A stretch of 64,000 nucleotides of DNA, taken from positions 764,370 to 828,369 of the forward strand of contig JAGGNK010012559.1 of the NCBI GenBank assembly GCA_017590115.1, given 5' to 3'. The notes below the pieces were generated by a model, which saw only the letters and a list, made by a program, of their open reading frames with translations, had not been told where the DNA came from and did no database searches. This document shows positions 1 to 11,061 of this stretch, one piece after another. The translations under genes and the position numbers were made by a program. How positions within the stretch are numbered: position 1 is the first letter of the stretch; each line of letters begins with the position of its first letter. The DNA comes from Montifringilla adamsi (taxonomy: Eukaryota; Chordata; Aves; Passeriformes; Passeridae).

Positions 1-999
1 CCACATCCTGTCCAGCACTTCAGGGAAATTCTCCTTTCCTGAGCTAATCTGATGCTTCAAACAGAGAATCTCTGGGTTGGGATGGGAATTTTGGGATTCC
101 TCCACTTCTGAAACTGCACTGCACTGCCAGAGCTCACCCAGCCTCCTGGGATCACCATTTCCCTTTTCCAGGGAAAACCCACAAATCTGGATGGAAACAC
201 CTGAAGGATTTGGCCATGGGTCAGACTGCCCTGAACAAGTATTAAATTAAGGGATAAAGGAAGACCTGAGCTGGTTTAAATGAGCTGCAGAGACCTCTGG
301 CACTCCAGGCAGCTCTGGGTGTCCCTGCTTTGCCCAGACAGACACAGCTGTTTCATCATCCTCAAAAAGAAAAGGAGTTCTTCAGTGATTTCAGTCCCCA
401 AATCTGCAAAGGAAATGTGCCCTGTAGGTGTTTGGATCACTCAGAGCAGCAAGGGAAAGGCTTTGGGAGTGGATGGAGTGAGTTAATGAAGGGTTTTTCC
501 TGTCTCCACTGGTCTCTGACCCTGGCTCATGAAAATAAAGGACAATTAAACACCAAACTCCCAGCCCTGTTTTGTTCAAATAATGTCTCTGCTTAGTATT
601 CCAACCCTGGTTGAGGGAGAGTGTTTATTTTATTTTGGAGTTTAATCGAATCCCCACAAGGCTGTCCCTGGGCAAAATCATTGGAGAGCTGGGCTCTAAA
701 AATAGGAAGTGTGGGGACACGCTTGGGACAAGCGTTGAGAGAAGGTGACTTTTCAGAGCCATAAACCCTCCCTCACACCCACCCGAGCTCCAGGCTCTGC
801 CAGCTCCCCGTGAGTCAGAGCAGGATCCTCGTGTGCCTCTCTGCACTTCCAGGCAGGCACAGCCTGAGCCGGAGCCAGCTCCCACTGCCTGCCCACGGCC
901 AGCAGCCCCGGACGTGGCAGGCTCAGCTCTGGGTTGTGCAAGCAGAAAAGCAGAATTGTTGCCCACAGTGCTGGTCAGGATCATCCAGGGGGGAAAATC
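1..999. other. Intergenic, no gene seen
   Basis: I see no gene, recognisable repeat or RNA in this stretch. The open frames are short, overlap on both strands and match no protein family I know. It leads into the AT-rich satellite that starts near 1000. Confidence 0.6.
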
Positions 1000-2175
1000 G
1001 TTTTCATGGTGTCAAAATCATTGTCATGATCTCAAAATCATTGCCACGATGTCATAATCATAATAATTGTCATGATCTCGTTTTCATTATCAAGATTATT
1101 CCATGTGAGGGAATCATTACCATGCTATCATAATCATTATCATGATGTCATAATCATTATCATGATCTCATAATAATGATTAGTCCATATGGAGGAATCA
1201 TTGCCATGATGTCATAATCATTACCATGATGTCAAAATAATTGCCATGATGTCATAATCATTGTCATAATCTCATTATCGTTACCATGATGTCATAATCA
1301 TTATCAAAATAATTCCATGTGAAGGAATCATTATTGTGATGTCATAATCATTATAATGATGTCATAATCATGATTATTCCATAGTGAGGAATCATTGCCA
1401 TGATGTGATAATGATTATCGTGAATATTCCATGTGAGGGAATGATTGTCATGATATCATAATCATTATAATGATATCATAATCATGGCCATGATGTCATA
1501 ATCACTATCATGATTATTCCATGTGAAGGAATCATTGTCATGATATCATAATTGTTATCATGATGGCATAATTATTATAATAATGAGATCATAATCATGA
1601 TTATTCCATATGGAGGAATCATTGCCATGATGTCATAGCCATTGTAATGATCTCATAATCATTACCATGATGTCATAATCATTATCATGATTATTCCATG
1701 TGAGAGAATCATTGTCGTGATATCATAATTGTTATCATGATGTAATAGTGATTATCATGATATCATAATCATAATTATTCCATATGAAGAAATCATTATC
1801 ATGACATCATATTAATTATCATGAGAGCACAATAACTACCATGATTTTTCCATGTGGACAAATTGTTATTAATATTATATAATATATAATGTGATTATAT
1901 AGTTATCATAGTACATAATATGATGTAATATGCCATCATATGATACAATATGATATAAGTACATAATATTAGTATATTAAATTATAATGATATTATAATG
2001 TATTAGATAATATTATATTATTATGTTATTATAATAAATATAATGGGTATTATCATACTCATTATATATATTATAATAATATATTATTCCATTATTATTC
2101 CATTATAATAATATTCCATTATAATCATTATTCCATGTGGGAGAATCCTTATCACAACATCACAATCCTTATCAT
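1000..2175. repeat. AT-rich satellite, block 1 (ATGATGTCATAATCATT-type units)
   Basis: Dozens of imperfect units of about 17-20 bp read like CATGATGTCATAATCATT. They are interrupted at intervals by a segment containing ATTCCATGTGAGGGAATCATT-like sequence, which gives a higher-order pattern. Between about 1860 and 2110 the array decays into almost pure A/T (TATAATAT-like). Units are rich in short self-complementary words (ATCATGAT, GATATC), so single strands could fold. Block 2 at 3150-3415 is the same satellite on the opposite strand. Confidence 0.85.
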
Positions 2176-3149
2176 GGTGGGATTTCCTTCCTTTCCCGGT
2201 CAAATCCATGAAACAGCTCCGTGCAGAGATCTCCCAGGGCTGGGATTTGCACAGGCCCCAGTGGCTGTTCCCAAAATGAACCCCTACGTCACTGCCTGCT
2301 GGAGGTGACTCATTGAGCACCCTGCATTTGTTTGGAAAGGGATCATTAACAATTAAATGGATTTTCTCCGTTATGCAGCCATGATTGGCAGCTGTGCATT
2401 AACTGGGGATTTAAATTAATAATTCCTCACCACTCCAGCTCTTCCAGCAGCCAAACTTCCCCCAAAGCTAATTGCTAATGCCCCTTTATCCTCCAGCTCC
2501 ATGTGGGTTTAACCTCCCACAGAAAGGAACCCAGGGGTTTCTCTTATAAACCCAGAAAAGCAGCAGAAAGTTCAAATGCCTCTGTCCCAGCCCAGCTCCC
2601 TGGCCAGAGCTGATGGAAACCTCAGGATTCTGCTTTCCTCCACACCCACAAAGTGCTGGTGTGGCTTTCCCAGAGCCTCTTGCAGGTGGGAGCTCAGCTC
2701 AGCTAATTCTGGTTTTTGCTCCCTGAATTTTCAGGCTTTACTGATCCAGTTCCCATTGCTGGGGACATTATTTCGAGCTGCAGCCCAGGTGTGACTCAGG
2801 TGAAACACCCGGTGACCCTGGGGTGTGACATCAATGCTTGCAGGTTGCTTAGGTGGGGAAAAAAAATCCTAAAATACTTCAGGACACCTTGGGAATAATC
2901 CCTAGGCTGGTTCTGGGCACTGTGGCACGGGCACAGCCAGACCCAAACTGGCTTTGGCAGATCTTTCCCCTAGTCTGGGTTTAATCCACAGCCAAGGCTG
3001 CTTTAGCCTGGGTTTCCCACCGTGACCACCCCGGCTCCTCACGGGGGCTCAGAGGGACACGGGGCTCTCCAGACCCTGAGAAAAGGGAGCTCGAGCCCCA
3101 CCAACGCTGCAGCAAAGCCCTGAGCATCGGTGTAGGGTGACCCCATGCG
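2176..3149. other. Unique spacer between satellite blocks, with a possible conserved element
   Basis: No gene is visible. Positions 2330-2500 have a texture often seen in vertebrate noncoding enhancers: TAATT and ATTAA cores (TTAACAATTAAATGG, GCTAATTGCTAATG) next to TTGGCAGCTG. Conservation is inferred from composition only. The rest is ordinary sequence. Confidence 0.35.
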
Positions 3150-3415
3150 GGGAGTCATGTTATCATGGTGTCATAATCATTGTCATGATAGCCATCATGG
3201 TAACGATTATGATATCATGACAATCATTCCCTCACATGGAATATTCATGACAATGATTGTGACATCATGATAACAATTATGATATCATGACAATCATTCC
3301 CTCACATGGAATATTCATGATAATGATTGTGACATCATGGTAATGATTATGATATCATGACAATCATTCCCTCACATGGAATAGTCATGATAATGATTAA
3401 GACATCATGGCTCTG
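3150..3415. repeat. AT-rich satellite, block 2 (inverted copy, 70-bp higher-order period)
   Basis: This is the reverse complement of the satellite at 1000-2175. The marker CTCACATGGA recurs at 3231, 3301 and 3371, giving an exact 70-bp higher-order period. Each period holds CATGACAATCATTCC, an ATATTCATGA segment and GACATCATG. The right end abuts an LTR at about 3405. Confidence 0.85.
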
Positions 3416-3798
3416 ATTCTATGATTTCAGAAAGTTGAACAATGCTTTATTAAGCTGTTTTATATTACACTAATACTATGCTATACTAAAGAGATACTAC
3501 ACTAAAAAGATACTATACTCAAAACATACTATAGAAAAACCTGTGACTGTCTGAGACAGTCATGACATAGCTTTGACTTAATTGGCCAATCAATCTAAAC
3601 AACCATTAGTAGAATCTAATTAACAAATCACTCTTGCTAAACAATCTCCATAACATATTCCACATGTGCCAAACAACAGGAGCAGCAAGTAGAGATAAGA
3701 ATTGTTTTCTCTTCTTTGAGCTTCTCACTGCCTTCCCCAGGAAAAATCCTGGGAGAGAGAATTATGTCTCCCTCTGTTCAGAGGCTGTGAATGCCACA
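3405..3798 (-). mobile_element. Solo LTR of an endogenous retrovirus (minus orientation)
   Basis: Read on the minus strand the element opens with TGTGGCATTCACAG at 3798 and runs about 390 bp. It carries an AATAAA polyadenylation signal (plus-strand TTTATT at 3446-3451) near its 3' end, as an LTR R region would. The A/T-rich middle with repeated ATAGTATC-type words resembles known songbird LTRs, but I cannot name the family. The 3' boundary merges with the satellite and I found no clear target-site duplication. No retroviral coding sequence is attached. Confidence 0.55.
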
Positions 3799-4689
3799 CC
3801 CTGCGGGCACCCAAAGCTCAGCTCAGCACTTGGGTCAGCTCCTGGCACACCAGGCTGGGCTGTCCTGGGAGAACAGAGTGGTTTGGGGAGTTCACAGGCA
3901 GCATCTCAGCCCCAAAATGCCCAAGGGCAAGTGCCAGGCATGGGGAGGGTTTGGAAGACGCACAGAAACAGAGGGAGAGTCACTGGTTTAGTTGGGATGG
4001 GTTTGGTGGGTTTTTTGGGAGGGGTTTGGCCCCACAGCAGAGTTTGTTTGGTTTGGCACAGCCAAGACAGGGGTTGGGTTGGTTGTGTTATTTGCTTTTA
4101 GGTTGGAAGGAAAAAGAGGAAGTTTTGGGGTTTTTTTTTTGTCTTTAGCATGTGTTTTTCACAGAGGCATGTCTAGTTTTTTAGTGGTTGGAAGCTTTTT
4201 ATTACTTCTTTAAATGTTTCTTATGTAAAACTATGATATTTTACTCTTTGCCTCTGTGAAATACACGTTCTCTCATGTCTCCTCAGTCCTGAGGATATGG
4301 GAGGTTTTCCATTCCCAGTGGGAGTTCTTGCTGGCACAAGGAGTGAGAAGAAAGGCTCCGTCCACCTTTCCCTTGAGGTCACCTCTGACTCCAGCCTGCA
4401 GCCCTGACATGGCAGTGCCTGTGGTCCCTCTGCCCACAGAGGGTGACTCAGAGCTGAGCTTAAATGTCCTGCCCTGGATGAACCCCCCAGTGAGCTGGAT
4501 TGGTGCCAGGGACCCCAAACAGCCCTAGGAGCCCAGCACGTGGTGACACAGGTGTCCCAGCAGCAGGGACGAGAGGAGGGGGCTGTGCAGGACTCACCCC
4601 TAAGCAGGGTCTGAGAGGTCACAGCTCCCCACAGCCACACACCCGCGGGGCCACCGACCCCAGGGGCTGCTGTGCCCTGGGAGCAGAGT
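3799..4689. other. Intergenic, no gene seen
   Basis: Positions 3990-4220 are G/T-rich low-complexity sequence (GGTTTGG, TTTTTT). The remainder shows no recognisable gene, RNA or mobile element. Confidence 0.5.
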
Positions 4690-5754
4690 GCCCTGCTGCC
4701 ACCTGGGGCTGTGCCACCACTCAGGAGATCTAGTGCCACCCAGGGCTCTGCTACCACCCAGGGCTCCGCCACCACCCAGGGGACCTTCTGCCACCACCCA
4801 GGGGACCTACTGCCACCCAGGGCTCTGCCACCACCCAGGGGCTCTGCAGAGCTCCCAGCACTCTCCATCCTCCTCAGGGAAGCTGTCAGACACGAGTGAA
4901 AAGCCAATCAATTAAAATGCTGCCCATTTCAGTCTCCTCTAATTGTTCTGCCTCGGCTGAGGTGACGGGTGGTGATTCATCTCCCTGGCAGCGAGAGCCA
5001 GGCTGCAGGAGCGATGCTGGGGATGCAGGAGGAGTATTTGGGATGAGTGATGGCTGCTGGGGCCGTGCTGCTCCTGCTCCCAGCCCTGGGGGTTCCTCCA
5101 CCAGCACAGGCACGTTCAGCCTGAGCTGACTCCTGAGCTCACAGGCTCAGGTGCCCGTGAGCCCCCAGGAGCTGCTGCACAGCCACATCCACACTGTGGG
5201 CTCAGGATTCAGCCACATTCCCGTGCCCTGTGCTGTACCATGCCACCATCCAGGGGACCTTCTGCCACCACCCAGGGGCTGTGCTGCCACCCAGGGGACC
5301 TGCTGCCACCATCCAGAGGCTTTGCCAGCACCCCGGGCTCTGCCAGCACCCCGGGCTCTGCAGAGCTCCCAGCACTCTCCATCCTCCTCAGGGAAGCTGT
5401 CAGACACGAGTGAAAAGCCAATCAATTAAAATGCTGCCCATTTCAGTCTCCTCTAATTGTTCTGCCTCGGCTGAGGTGACGGGTGGTGATTCATCTCCCT
5501 GGCAGCGAGAGCCAGGCTGCAGGAGCGATGCTGGGGATGCAGGAGGAGTATTTGGGATGAGTGATGGCTGCTGGGGCCGTGCTGCTCCTGCTCCCAGCCC
5601 TGGGGGTTCCTCCACCAGCACAGGCACGTTCAGCCTGAGCTGACTCCTGAGCTCACAGGCTCAGGTGCCCGTGAGCCCCCAGGAGCTGCTGCACAGCCAC
5701 ATCCACACTGTGGGCTCAGGATTCAGCCACATTCCCGTGCCCTGTGCTGTACCA
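4690..5754. repeat. 514-bp tandem duplication: minisatellite head plus 400-bp identical body
   Basis: Positions 4841-5240 recur at 5355-5754 with an offset of exactly 514 bp. I found no mismatch over about 400 bases. Each copy is preceded by a GC-rich minisatellite of CCACCCAGGG-type units (about 4690-4840 and 5241-5354) that differs between copies in unit number. The body includes TAATT-rich enhancer-like sequence (CCAATCAATTAAAATGC, CTCTAATTGTTCTGCC). The perfect identity points to a recent duplication, gene conversion or an assembly artefact. Identical 75-residue open frames on the minus strand are by-products of the duplication, not genes. Confidence 0.9.
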
Positions 5755-6884
5755 GGGTTAGAACTGACATTAAATGAAGACCCAGCCAGGATCACAGCTG
5801 CCTTGTGCCAGATTGTCTCCATATTTACACCCTGGGGCTGAACAATCCCCACCTGAAGGGCGGAGAGGACAGTGGGATCTTAAAAAGGACATTCCTGCAT
5901 GAGAGGCACCTGTGAGGAGCATGGCTGGAAGAAAAACTGGAGAAGAAGGAACATCTCAGTGCATTGGAGAAAAACGAAAATTCTCCAGGCTGAATGGAAT
6001 GGAATAAAGGCGAGGGCAGAGAGAGACCTGGGAAGTGCTCAGGATAATCTCAGTGACTTTGTGAATGCAGCTGCAGCTCCAGTTCAGAGGGGAACAGCCC
6101 TGGGGGGAAGGGGCATCACCCACCTGCTGTGCTGTCCAAGGATCCTGCCAAGGCCTCCTGGAAACACTTGTGGGGAAACTCAGTGGGATAAAAGCCAGGT
6201 CATGGATGGACACCTGGCTAAAGATGGGAGAGAGCAGGACAAGGGACAAGGAAAAGGTTCCTGCAAAGGACCCAGCCCTGGGGAGTTCCTACAGCTCCCA
6301 GAGGGTTCATTGCCTTCCTGGTGGTCAGGAATCACCCTGACCCAGGAGATCCCAGTGTTCCACCAGGCTGGGCAGGGCTGTGTCACATCCCTGGGCAGGG
6401 CTGTGTCACACTAGGCTCCACAGAAGGTGACAGTAGTGCCCAGACAGTGCCAGCCATGCCCTGGCAGAGTGAGAACCTCCCCAGAGTGAGAACCTCCCCT
6501 CCCCTCTCCCACCTGAGAACCTGAGGAGCTAGTTAGAAGCAGAGATCCTTCCTCGTCTCTATGGGAATTGTCCTACCCTGGCACTGCCAGGAGGGATCCC
6601 CTTTCCCATATGGAAAAGTGTCCCTGGAAGCTGCAGGGGGGCCCCATCATCCCCATCCTGCAGCTCGGAGCAGAGGGGGAGCTCCAGCCCCGGGGCAGGG
6701 ATGCAGAGCACTGTGAAAATCCAGGCCAAGGGATTTGGGATGAGGGAAGAGGAGCCCCTGCTCTCTTTCCTTCTGCATCCCCCAGGAAGGTGAAGTCCTG
6801 GCTGTGGTGGGACACAGGGTGGGACTGTTCTGGGGGGCTGGGAGCAGCGTCCGCTGCCTCCTGGGAGGGCTGGGCCTGTCCATG
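5755..6884. other. Intergenic, no gene seen
   Basis: Open frames up to 171 codons occur, but they overlap frames on the other strand and resemble no known protein. No repeat or RNA was recognised. Confidence 0.5.
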
Positions 6885-7075
6885 GCTTTATTCCCGCCGC
6901 CCACAGCCCCGGAGCTCGGGTCGCTGAGGAGATCAGGCTCAGAGTCCGTTCAGCCGAGCACAGATTGACTGCGGGGATGCAGCAGTTCCTGAACTCCATT
7001 AGTGGCTAATTACATCAGACTCCCGCTGCAGCCTCGGGGTGGCAGCGAGCCCGGGGTGACCGCACTGGGAATGTG
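6885..7075. promoter_or_regulatory. Possible conserved noncoding element
   Basis: A CpG-containing stretch runs into CCATTAGTGGCTAATTACATC, which has two homeodomain-type TAAT cores on opposite strands. The mixed CpG/TAAT composition differs from the flanks and is typical of developmental enhancers. This is inference from composition; no alignment was possible. Confidence 0.25.
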
Positions 7076-8330
7076 CAGGACAGGGAGGAGAAAAGCAGGA
7101 AAAGGCTGAGGGGAGGGCTTCAATTAGCTTAATTTGCAGTGCAGCACCTGCCCCAGCCTCCAGCCTGCGCTTCCCTGGCCCGGGGCTGGGTTTGTCTGGG
7201 AGGAAATTCAGGATTTAGTGATGACCTGGGCGCTGCCACGATGCTGATGGGGAGCAGCGCCCAGAGCACCTCCCTTCCCTGGGCATCTCCCAACAGCTCC
7301 GTGTGTCCGTGTCACTAACAGGCTGTGACAGTGCCATCCCTCCCTCCCAGGACCTCCCCTCACTCCTATCCCTCCCGTCCCTCAGTTCCCTCTCCCGGGG
7401 CTCCCGGAGTGAGGAGGGGGGAGCTCCCCAGCCAGGGGGGACAGGGATGTGTTCCTCATTAGCGTGGTCCTCTTACTGAGAAAATGGGTTTGTGTATTTC
7501 TTCCTCGTTTCAATTAAAAAAAAAAAGAAAGAAAATAAAAAAAGAAAAACAACAAGTTCTGGAAGGCTGGTTTGGAATAAAAGAGGCAGCAGCGAATCTT
7601 GGAAATTATTCTGGAGGAGCTGCAGCCCTCCCTGGCCAGGAGGCACCAGTGTCTCCCAGTTTGCAGGGGTCCACATTCCCTGCCTGCTGGTTTTTGATGT
7701 GAAGAAGGCGCTTCGAGGCACCCAGAAATGCTGAAATATTTGTTAAATTTTGGGGGGAAAACTGTAATATCCTCGTACTCCTAGTGCCAGCCAGCAGCAG
7801 TGGAGGGAACATTCCTGAAGTGCTCACGGGCTGGAGCTGTCCCGGTGCTGATGCTGCCTCAGGCCAGCTGGGAGCTCTGGATTTGGAATCCTGGGGAAGG
7901 AAGACACAATGCTGCTGTGCAGAGGTGGTGGACAAGCATGGAAGTGTCACCAAAAATGCCCCCGAGCTCGTGAGAGCCCCCCAGCCCAGTGGCTTTGTGC
8001 GGCCCAGCTCATCCCTGGCTGGGCTGGCTCAGAGCCCGTGTCCCCGAGCACCAGCAGAGCACTGAGGGTTTTTTTGCCCAGAGGAAAAACAAAATGTGTA
8101 ACTGAGATTTTGCCTCTTGTGAACTCTGCTGAGTGGTTTTTGGCTGGGTTTCATGAACACTTTTTTCTCCAGGGCTGCAAAGCCCCCAGGGTGATGTTTG
8201 TGGCTGTCCAGGCTGGAGGCTGTCCCTCAGTTTGGTGGGATCCTCTGGTCCTTGCCCTGCCCTGGCAGCACCAAGAACAGCCACATCTGACAGAGCCAGG
8301 AGTGCAGCAGAGCCCTGGTTCCAGCAGCAA
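7076..8330. other. Intergenic, no gene seen
   Basis: Contains an A-rich simple stretch at about 7515-7553. Otherwise I recognise no gene, RNA or mobile element. Confidence 0.5.
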
Positions 8331-8480
8331 TTAAAAAAGGGGGAGAAGAAAGGGAAAAAGCCAATTACGTGTAATTGGATTCAGTAAACTGAATTATCTC
8401 CCCATTAAAGACGGGCTTGTTTTTAGATAGTGGGACATTCAAACTATCAAAGGCATTAATTGATTCATCCCCCTTTTCAA
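8331..8480. promoter_or_regulatory. Possible enhancer with a homeodomain palindrome
   Basis: Positions 8361-8378 read CCAATTACGTGTAATTGG, two perfect 8-bp inverted arms around a GT spacer, each with a TAATTG homeodomain core. About 75 bp further are CTATCAAAGG (a TCF/LEF-like site) and ATTAATTGATTC. This clustering in otherwise plain sequence suggests a regulatory element. Function is inferred. Confidence 0.35.
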
Positions 8481-9149
8481 GTGCTTTCTCAACAGTGCCT
8501 CTATTCAGGAGCTGCAACCTTTTGTTCCCGGGGGAAATGGGAATTATCCAGCCTGTGTTTATATCTTGGGAGCTCTATTCACTCTGGCTTTTTTGTCCTG
8601 GTGCTGTTTTAACTCAAAAAACCGAGGCGAGACTTCTGTAAAACATAATGGAAGGTTTATTTCTTCTTTTGTGCTGCCTTCAGTGCTGCTGGAAGTGTAA
8701 TTTAACCGGGGAGATGGGCAGAGGGGTGTTTGGAGGCTGGTTTGGAGGCAGGCAGAGGGGTATTGGAGGCTGGTTTGGAGGTAGGCAGGTCCCAGACATG
8801 GGATGGGAGGGAAGCCAAGGAACACCAGGAGCTCCTGGTGGTGCTGGGCTGGACGTTCTCCACAGCTCCAGGCTGCACCGAGACACTTCCTCAATTCCTG
8901 TGCTCTCTGCAGCTGCAGGAAACACTGAATAAAGGATGCTCCATCCCCAGAGAGCATCCCAAAGGATTCCTGGGAGGCTTGTGCAGTGCCATAAATAAAC
9001 ATTTCTGCACTACTGCAAGGGCGTTTCCAAATCCAGGGGTGGCCGGAATTGTCCTGTGCCTCCGTCCCTGTGCAGGACTGGGGATGAGGCCCCTCACATC
9101 CCCGTGCCCGCCCAAGTGGCTGCTGGGTGCTGGGAGAGCCTCGGGAATC
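8481..9149. other. Intergenic, with one short direct repeat
   Basis: A unit of about 35 bp (GGAGGCTGGTTTGGAGG core) is repeated twice at about 8710-8790. No gene is visible. Confidence 0.5.
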
Positions 9150-9420
9150 AGTCAGCTCCCAGGAGTTATTTAGGCAAATTGAAAGCATTATGTCAATTTG
9201 ATGGGCAGCATTTCAGGCCCGAATGGTCCTATTGGCATTTGCCTCCTTTGTAATCAATAACTCCTAAAGGACTACAATTTAATTTTTAAAGGGTAATTCA
9301 ATCAAGAATTTGAAAACAGAGGACATTCTTAAAATTAAACTTTAATCCAATTTAGCTCTTTTAAAAAATTGTACTTGCAGAAGAAAGGAGAGCAATTTCC
9401 AAACTACCCCTCACCTTGGA
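9150..9420. promoter_or_regulatory. Conserved-element-like region with a long interrupted dyad
   Basis: AGGAGTTATT at 9161-9170 pairs with AATAACTCCT at 9256-9265. Just inside, AGGCAAAT pairs with ATTTGCCT, with extra bases on the right arm. A second small dyad (AAATTG...CAATTT) lies within. The sequence is AT-rich, full of TAATT/AATTTAATT words and free of simple repeats, like an ancient noncoding element. Whether it acts as DNA or as a folded RNA is unknown. Confidence 0.4.
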
Positions 9421-9492
9421 CTGAAAGGGGAAACTTCTGTATTCCTGGCAGGAATATGTCCCTTTGCTTACCTTGAGTTGCTCTTGCCTTTA

Positions 9493-9534
9493 ATTCTTCA
9501 AGGAATTAGGGTTTCCATTAATTCCTTGAAGAAT
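9493..9534. repeat. Perfect 16-bp hairpin
   Basis: The left arm ATTCTTCAAGGAATTA (9493-9508) and right arm TAATTCCTTGAAGAAT (9519-9534) are exactly complementary around a 10-base loop. It is not flanked by a repeat I recognise. It could be a stem in a transcript or a small palindrome left by a replication slip. Confidence 0.8.
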
Positions 9535-10391
9535 CATCTTCCCAAAATCCCAAGGACCTGGCTGAGTTTGTCACTGGTGACACCACCAGCATCCACTGAT
9601 TCCTGTGAGGCTCCCCAGAGCAGAGGCTGATAGGGAAAAGCTGATTTTTTACATTAAAAATATTCCTGTGCTTTTCCATCTTTTTGCCTCTTTGGGCTAG
9701 TCCCAGGCAGCTCTGAAGGGGTTAAAGAACGGATGGCACAGAAATGACACAGAAATGGCAAAGAGCAATTCTGAAACTTCCCCAATTAACTTTCTCAGCT
9801 TTTCTCCAAGAAGAGAAACTTTATTACTATTTCCTCTCCTGTTTTTCATCCCTTGCTTCCCAGGCCCCAATCCTGCTGCCCTTTGGGATGAGGAACATCT
9901 GTCCAGTCAGTGACAGCAAATCCCAAATCAAACCATGGGTGACCACAGCAGATCCCACTCTGCAGCACCATGGTGGCACTGCAGAAAGCACAGAGTGACA
10001 AAGGGTGACAGAGGGTGACAAAGGGTGACAAAGGGTGACAAAGAGCTGCTGCAGCCCAGGAGAGCAAGAGGGGTGATCCAAACCCCACAATTCCTCTGGA
10101 TTTCCTTCGGAAAACCCATTAAGCAAAGCCTCCCCTAAATAAGTCTGGCTGTCGAGGACACTCCAGGTGGAGCAGGTGACACCCGGCCCAGGCTGACAAG
10201 AATGAGGATGACAACGATGAGGACAAGGCCCCACTGTGCTCAGAACTTCCCAAAGCCGTCCCAGCAGAGCTGTCCCCATCAGGACACTGCTTCAGGAGTA
10301 GTTCTCCTGCTCCAGAACATTGAGGTGAAAACATTTCCTGTTCATTATTGAAGACAGCGCTTTTCTGTAGAGCTCTGGTTTCTGACCCCAG
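9535..10391. other. Intergenic, with a decamer repeat
   Basis: About five copies of a GGGTGACAAA-type decamer stand at roughly 9993-10045. They create repetitive frames on the minus strand that are not genes. No other feature was recognised. Confidence 0.55.
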
Positions 10392-10396
10392 CTGGG

Positions 10397-11061
10397 TGTC
10401 CTGGTTTGAACAGACAGGTGTCTGCTGAGGAAGGCAGGAGCCTCCTTTGAAATGGAAAATGCAAATCCCCTCCCTCTGAATTATTGTAATTTTGAAATTA
10501 AGGGGCTCTCAGGCAAAGATAAATGAATAGTAATAACAGTTCTTTACTAGGAAAATTAAAAATACAAAAATAAATTCTGCTGGAGTCAGAGCAGGCGCTG
10601 AGCCCTGTGGGTCAGGGCGGTGGCACAGTCCCATCCCATGGGGGCTCTTCCCTCCTGCAGTGCCAGCTGTGCTTCTGCTGGAGCAGGGATCCTGCACAAG
10701 GCTGGAGTTTTCCTCTGGAGCTCCAGGGCTGCTGTGGATGGGCCTGCTCTTCCTCTGGGAATGCAGGGCAGGAGAAAGCTGCTCCTCTGGGAATGCAGTG
10801 GGCAAAGGCTGCTGTGCTGTTCCAGGCTCAGATTGTATCCAGGTAGGAATGCTTGGCTCCTGCCCTGGGCGGAGCATCTCCCAGTGGGATGCTGGAATTT
10901 GATCAGCCATGCAGGGACACTCAGTGGCCATGAACAGCAGAGATCTCCTGGAGGGAGGATTGGCTGTGGGAGAGATAAAGAAACTGCCCAGAGAACAGCA
11001 GAGAACTGCCCAGCTCTGACAGGGGGGACAGAACACACCCCCCCATTTCCAGCCTGAGACA
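10397..11061 (-). mobile_element. Solo LTR, family A copy 1, with 5-bp target duplication
   Basis: This 665-bp element is bounded by TGTCCTGG and the reverse complement of TGTCTCAG. It is flanked by a perfect 5-bp duplication CTGGG (10392-10396 and 11062-11066). The same sequence occurs at 29.2, 40.2 and 52.7 kb. Orientation is set by the degenerate poly(A) signal: on the minus strand AGTAAA stands where the 29-kb copy has AATAAA. A 5-bp duplication fits ERVL-type bird retroviruses. No internal retroviral genes remain. Confidence 0.85.

Noticed and set aside
1000..3415. CRISPR-like array of short repeats
   Set aside because: Units are contiguous imperfect satellite units with no unique spacers, in a vertebrate genome.
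4221..4907. 228-codon minus-strand frame with WVVAEPWVV repeats
   Set aside because: Generated by the CCACCCAGGG minisatellite at the head of the 514-bp duplication.
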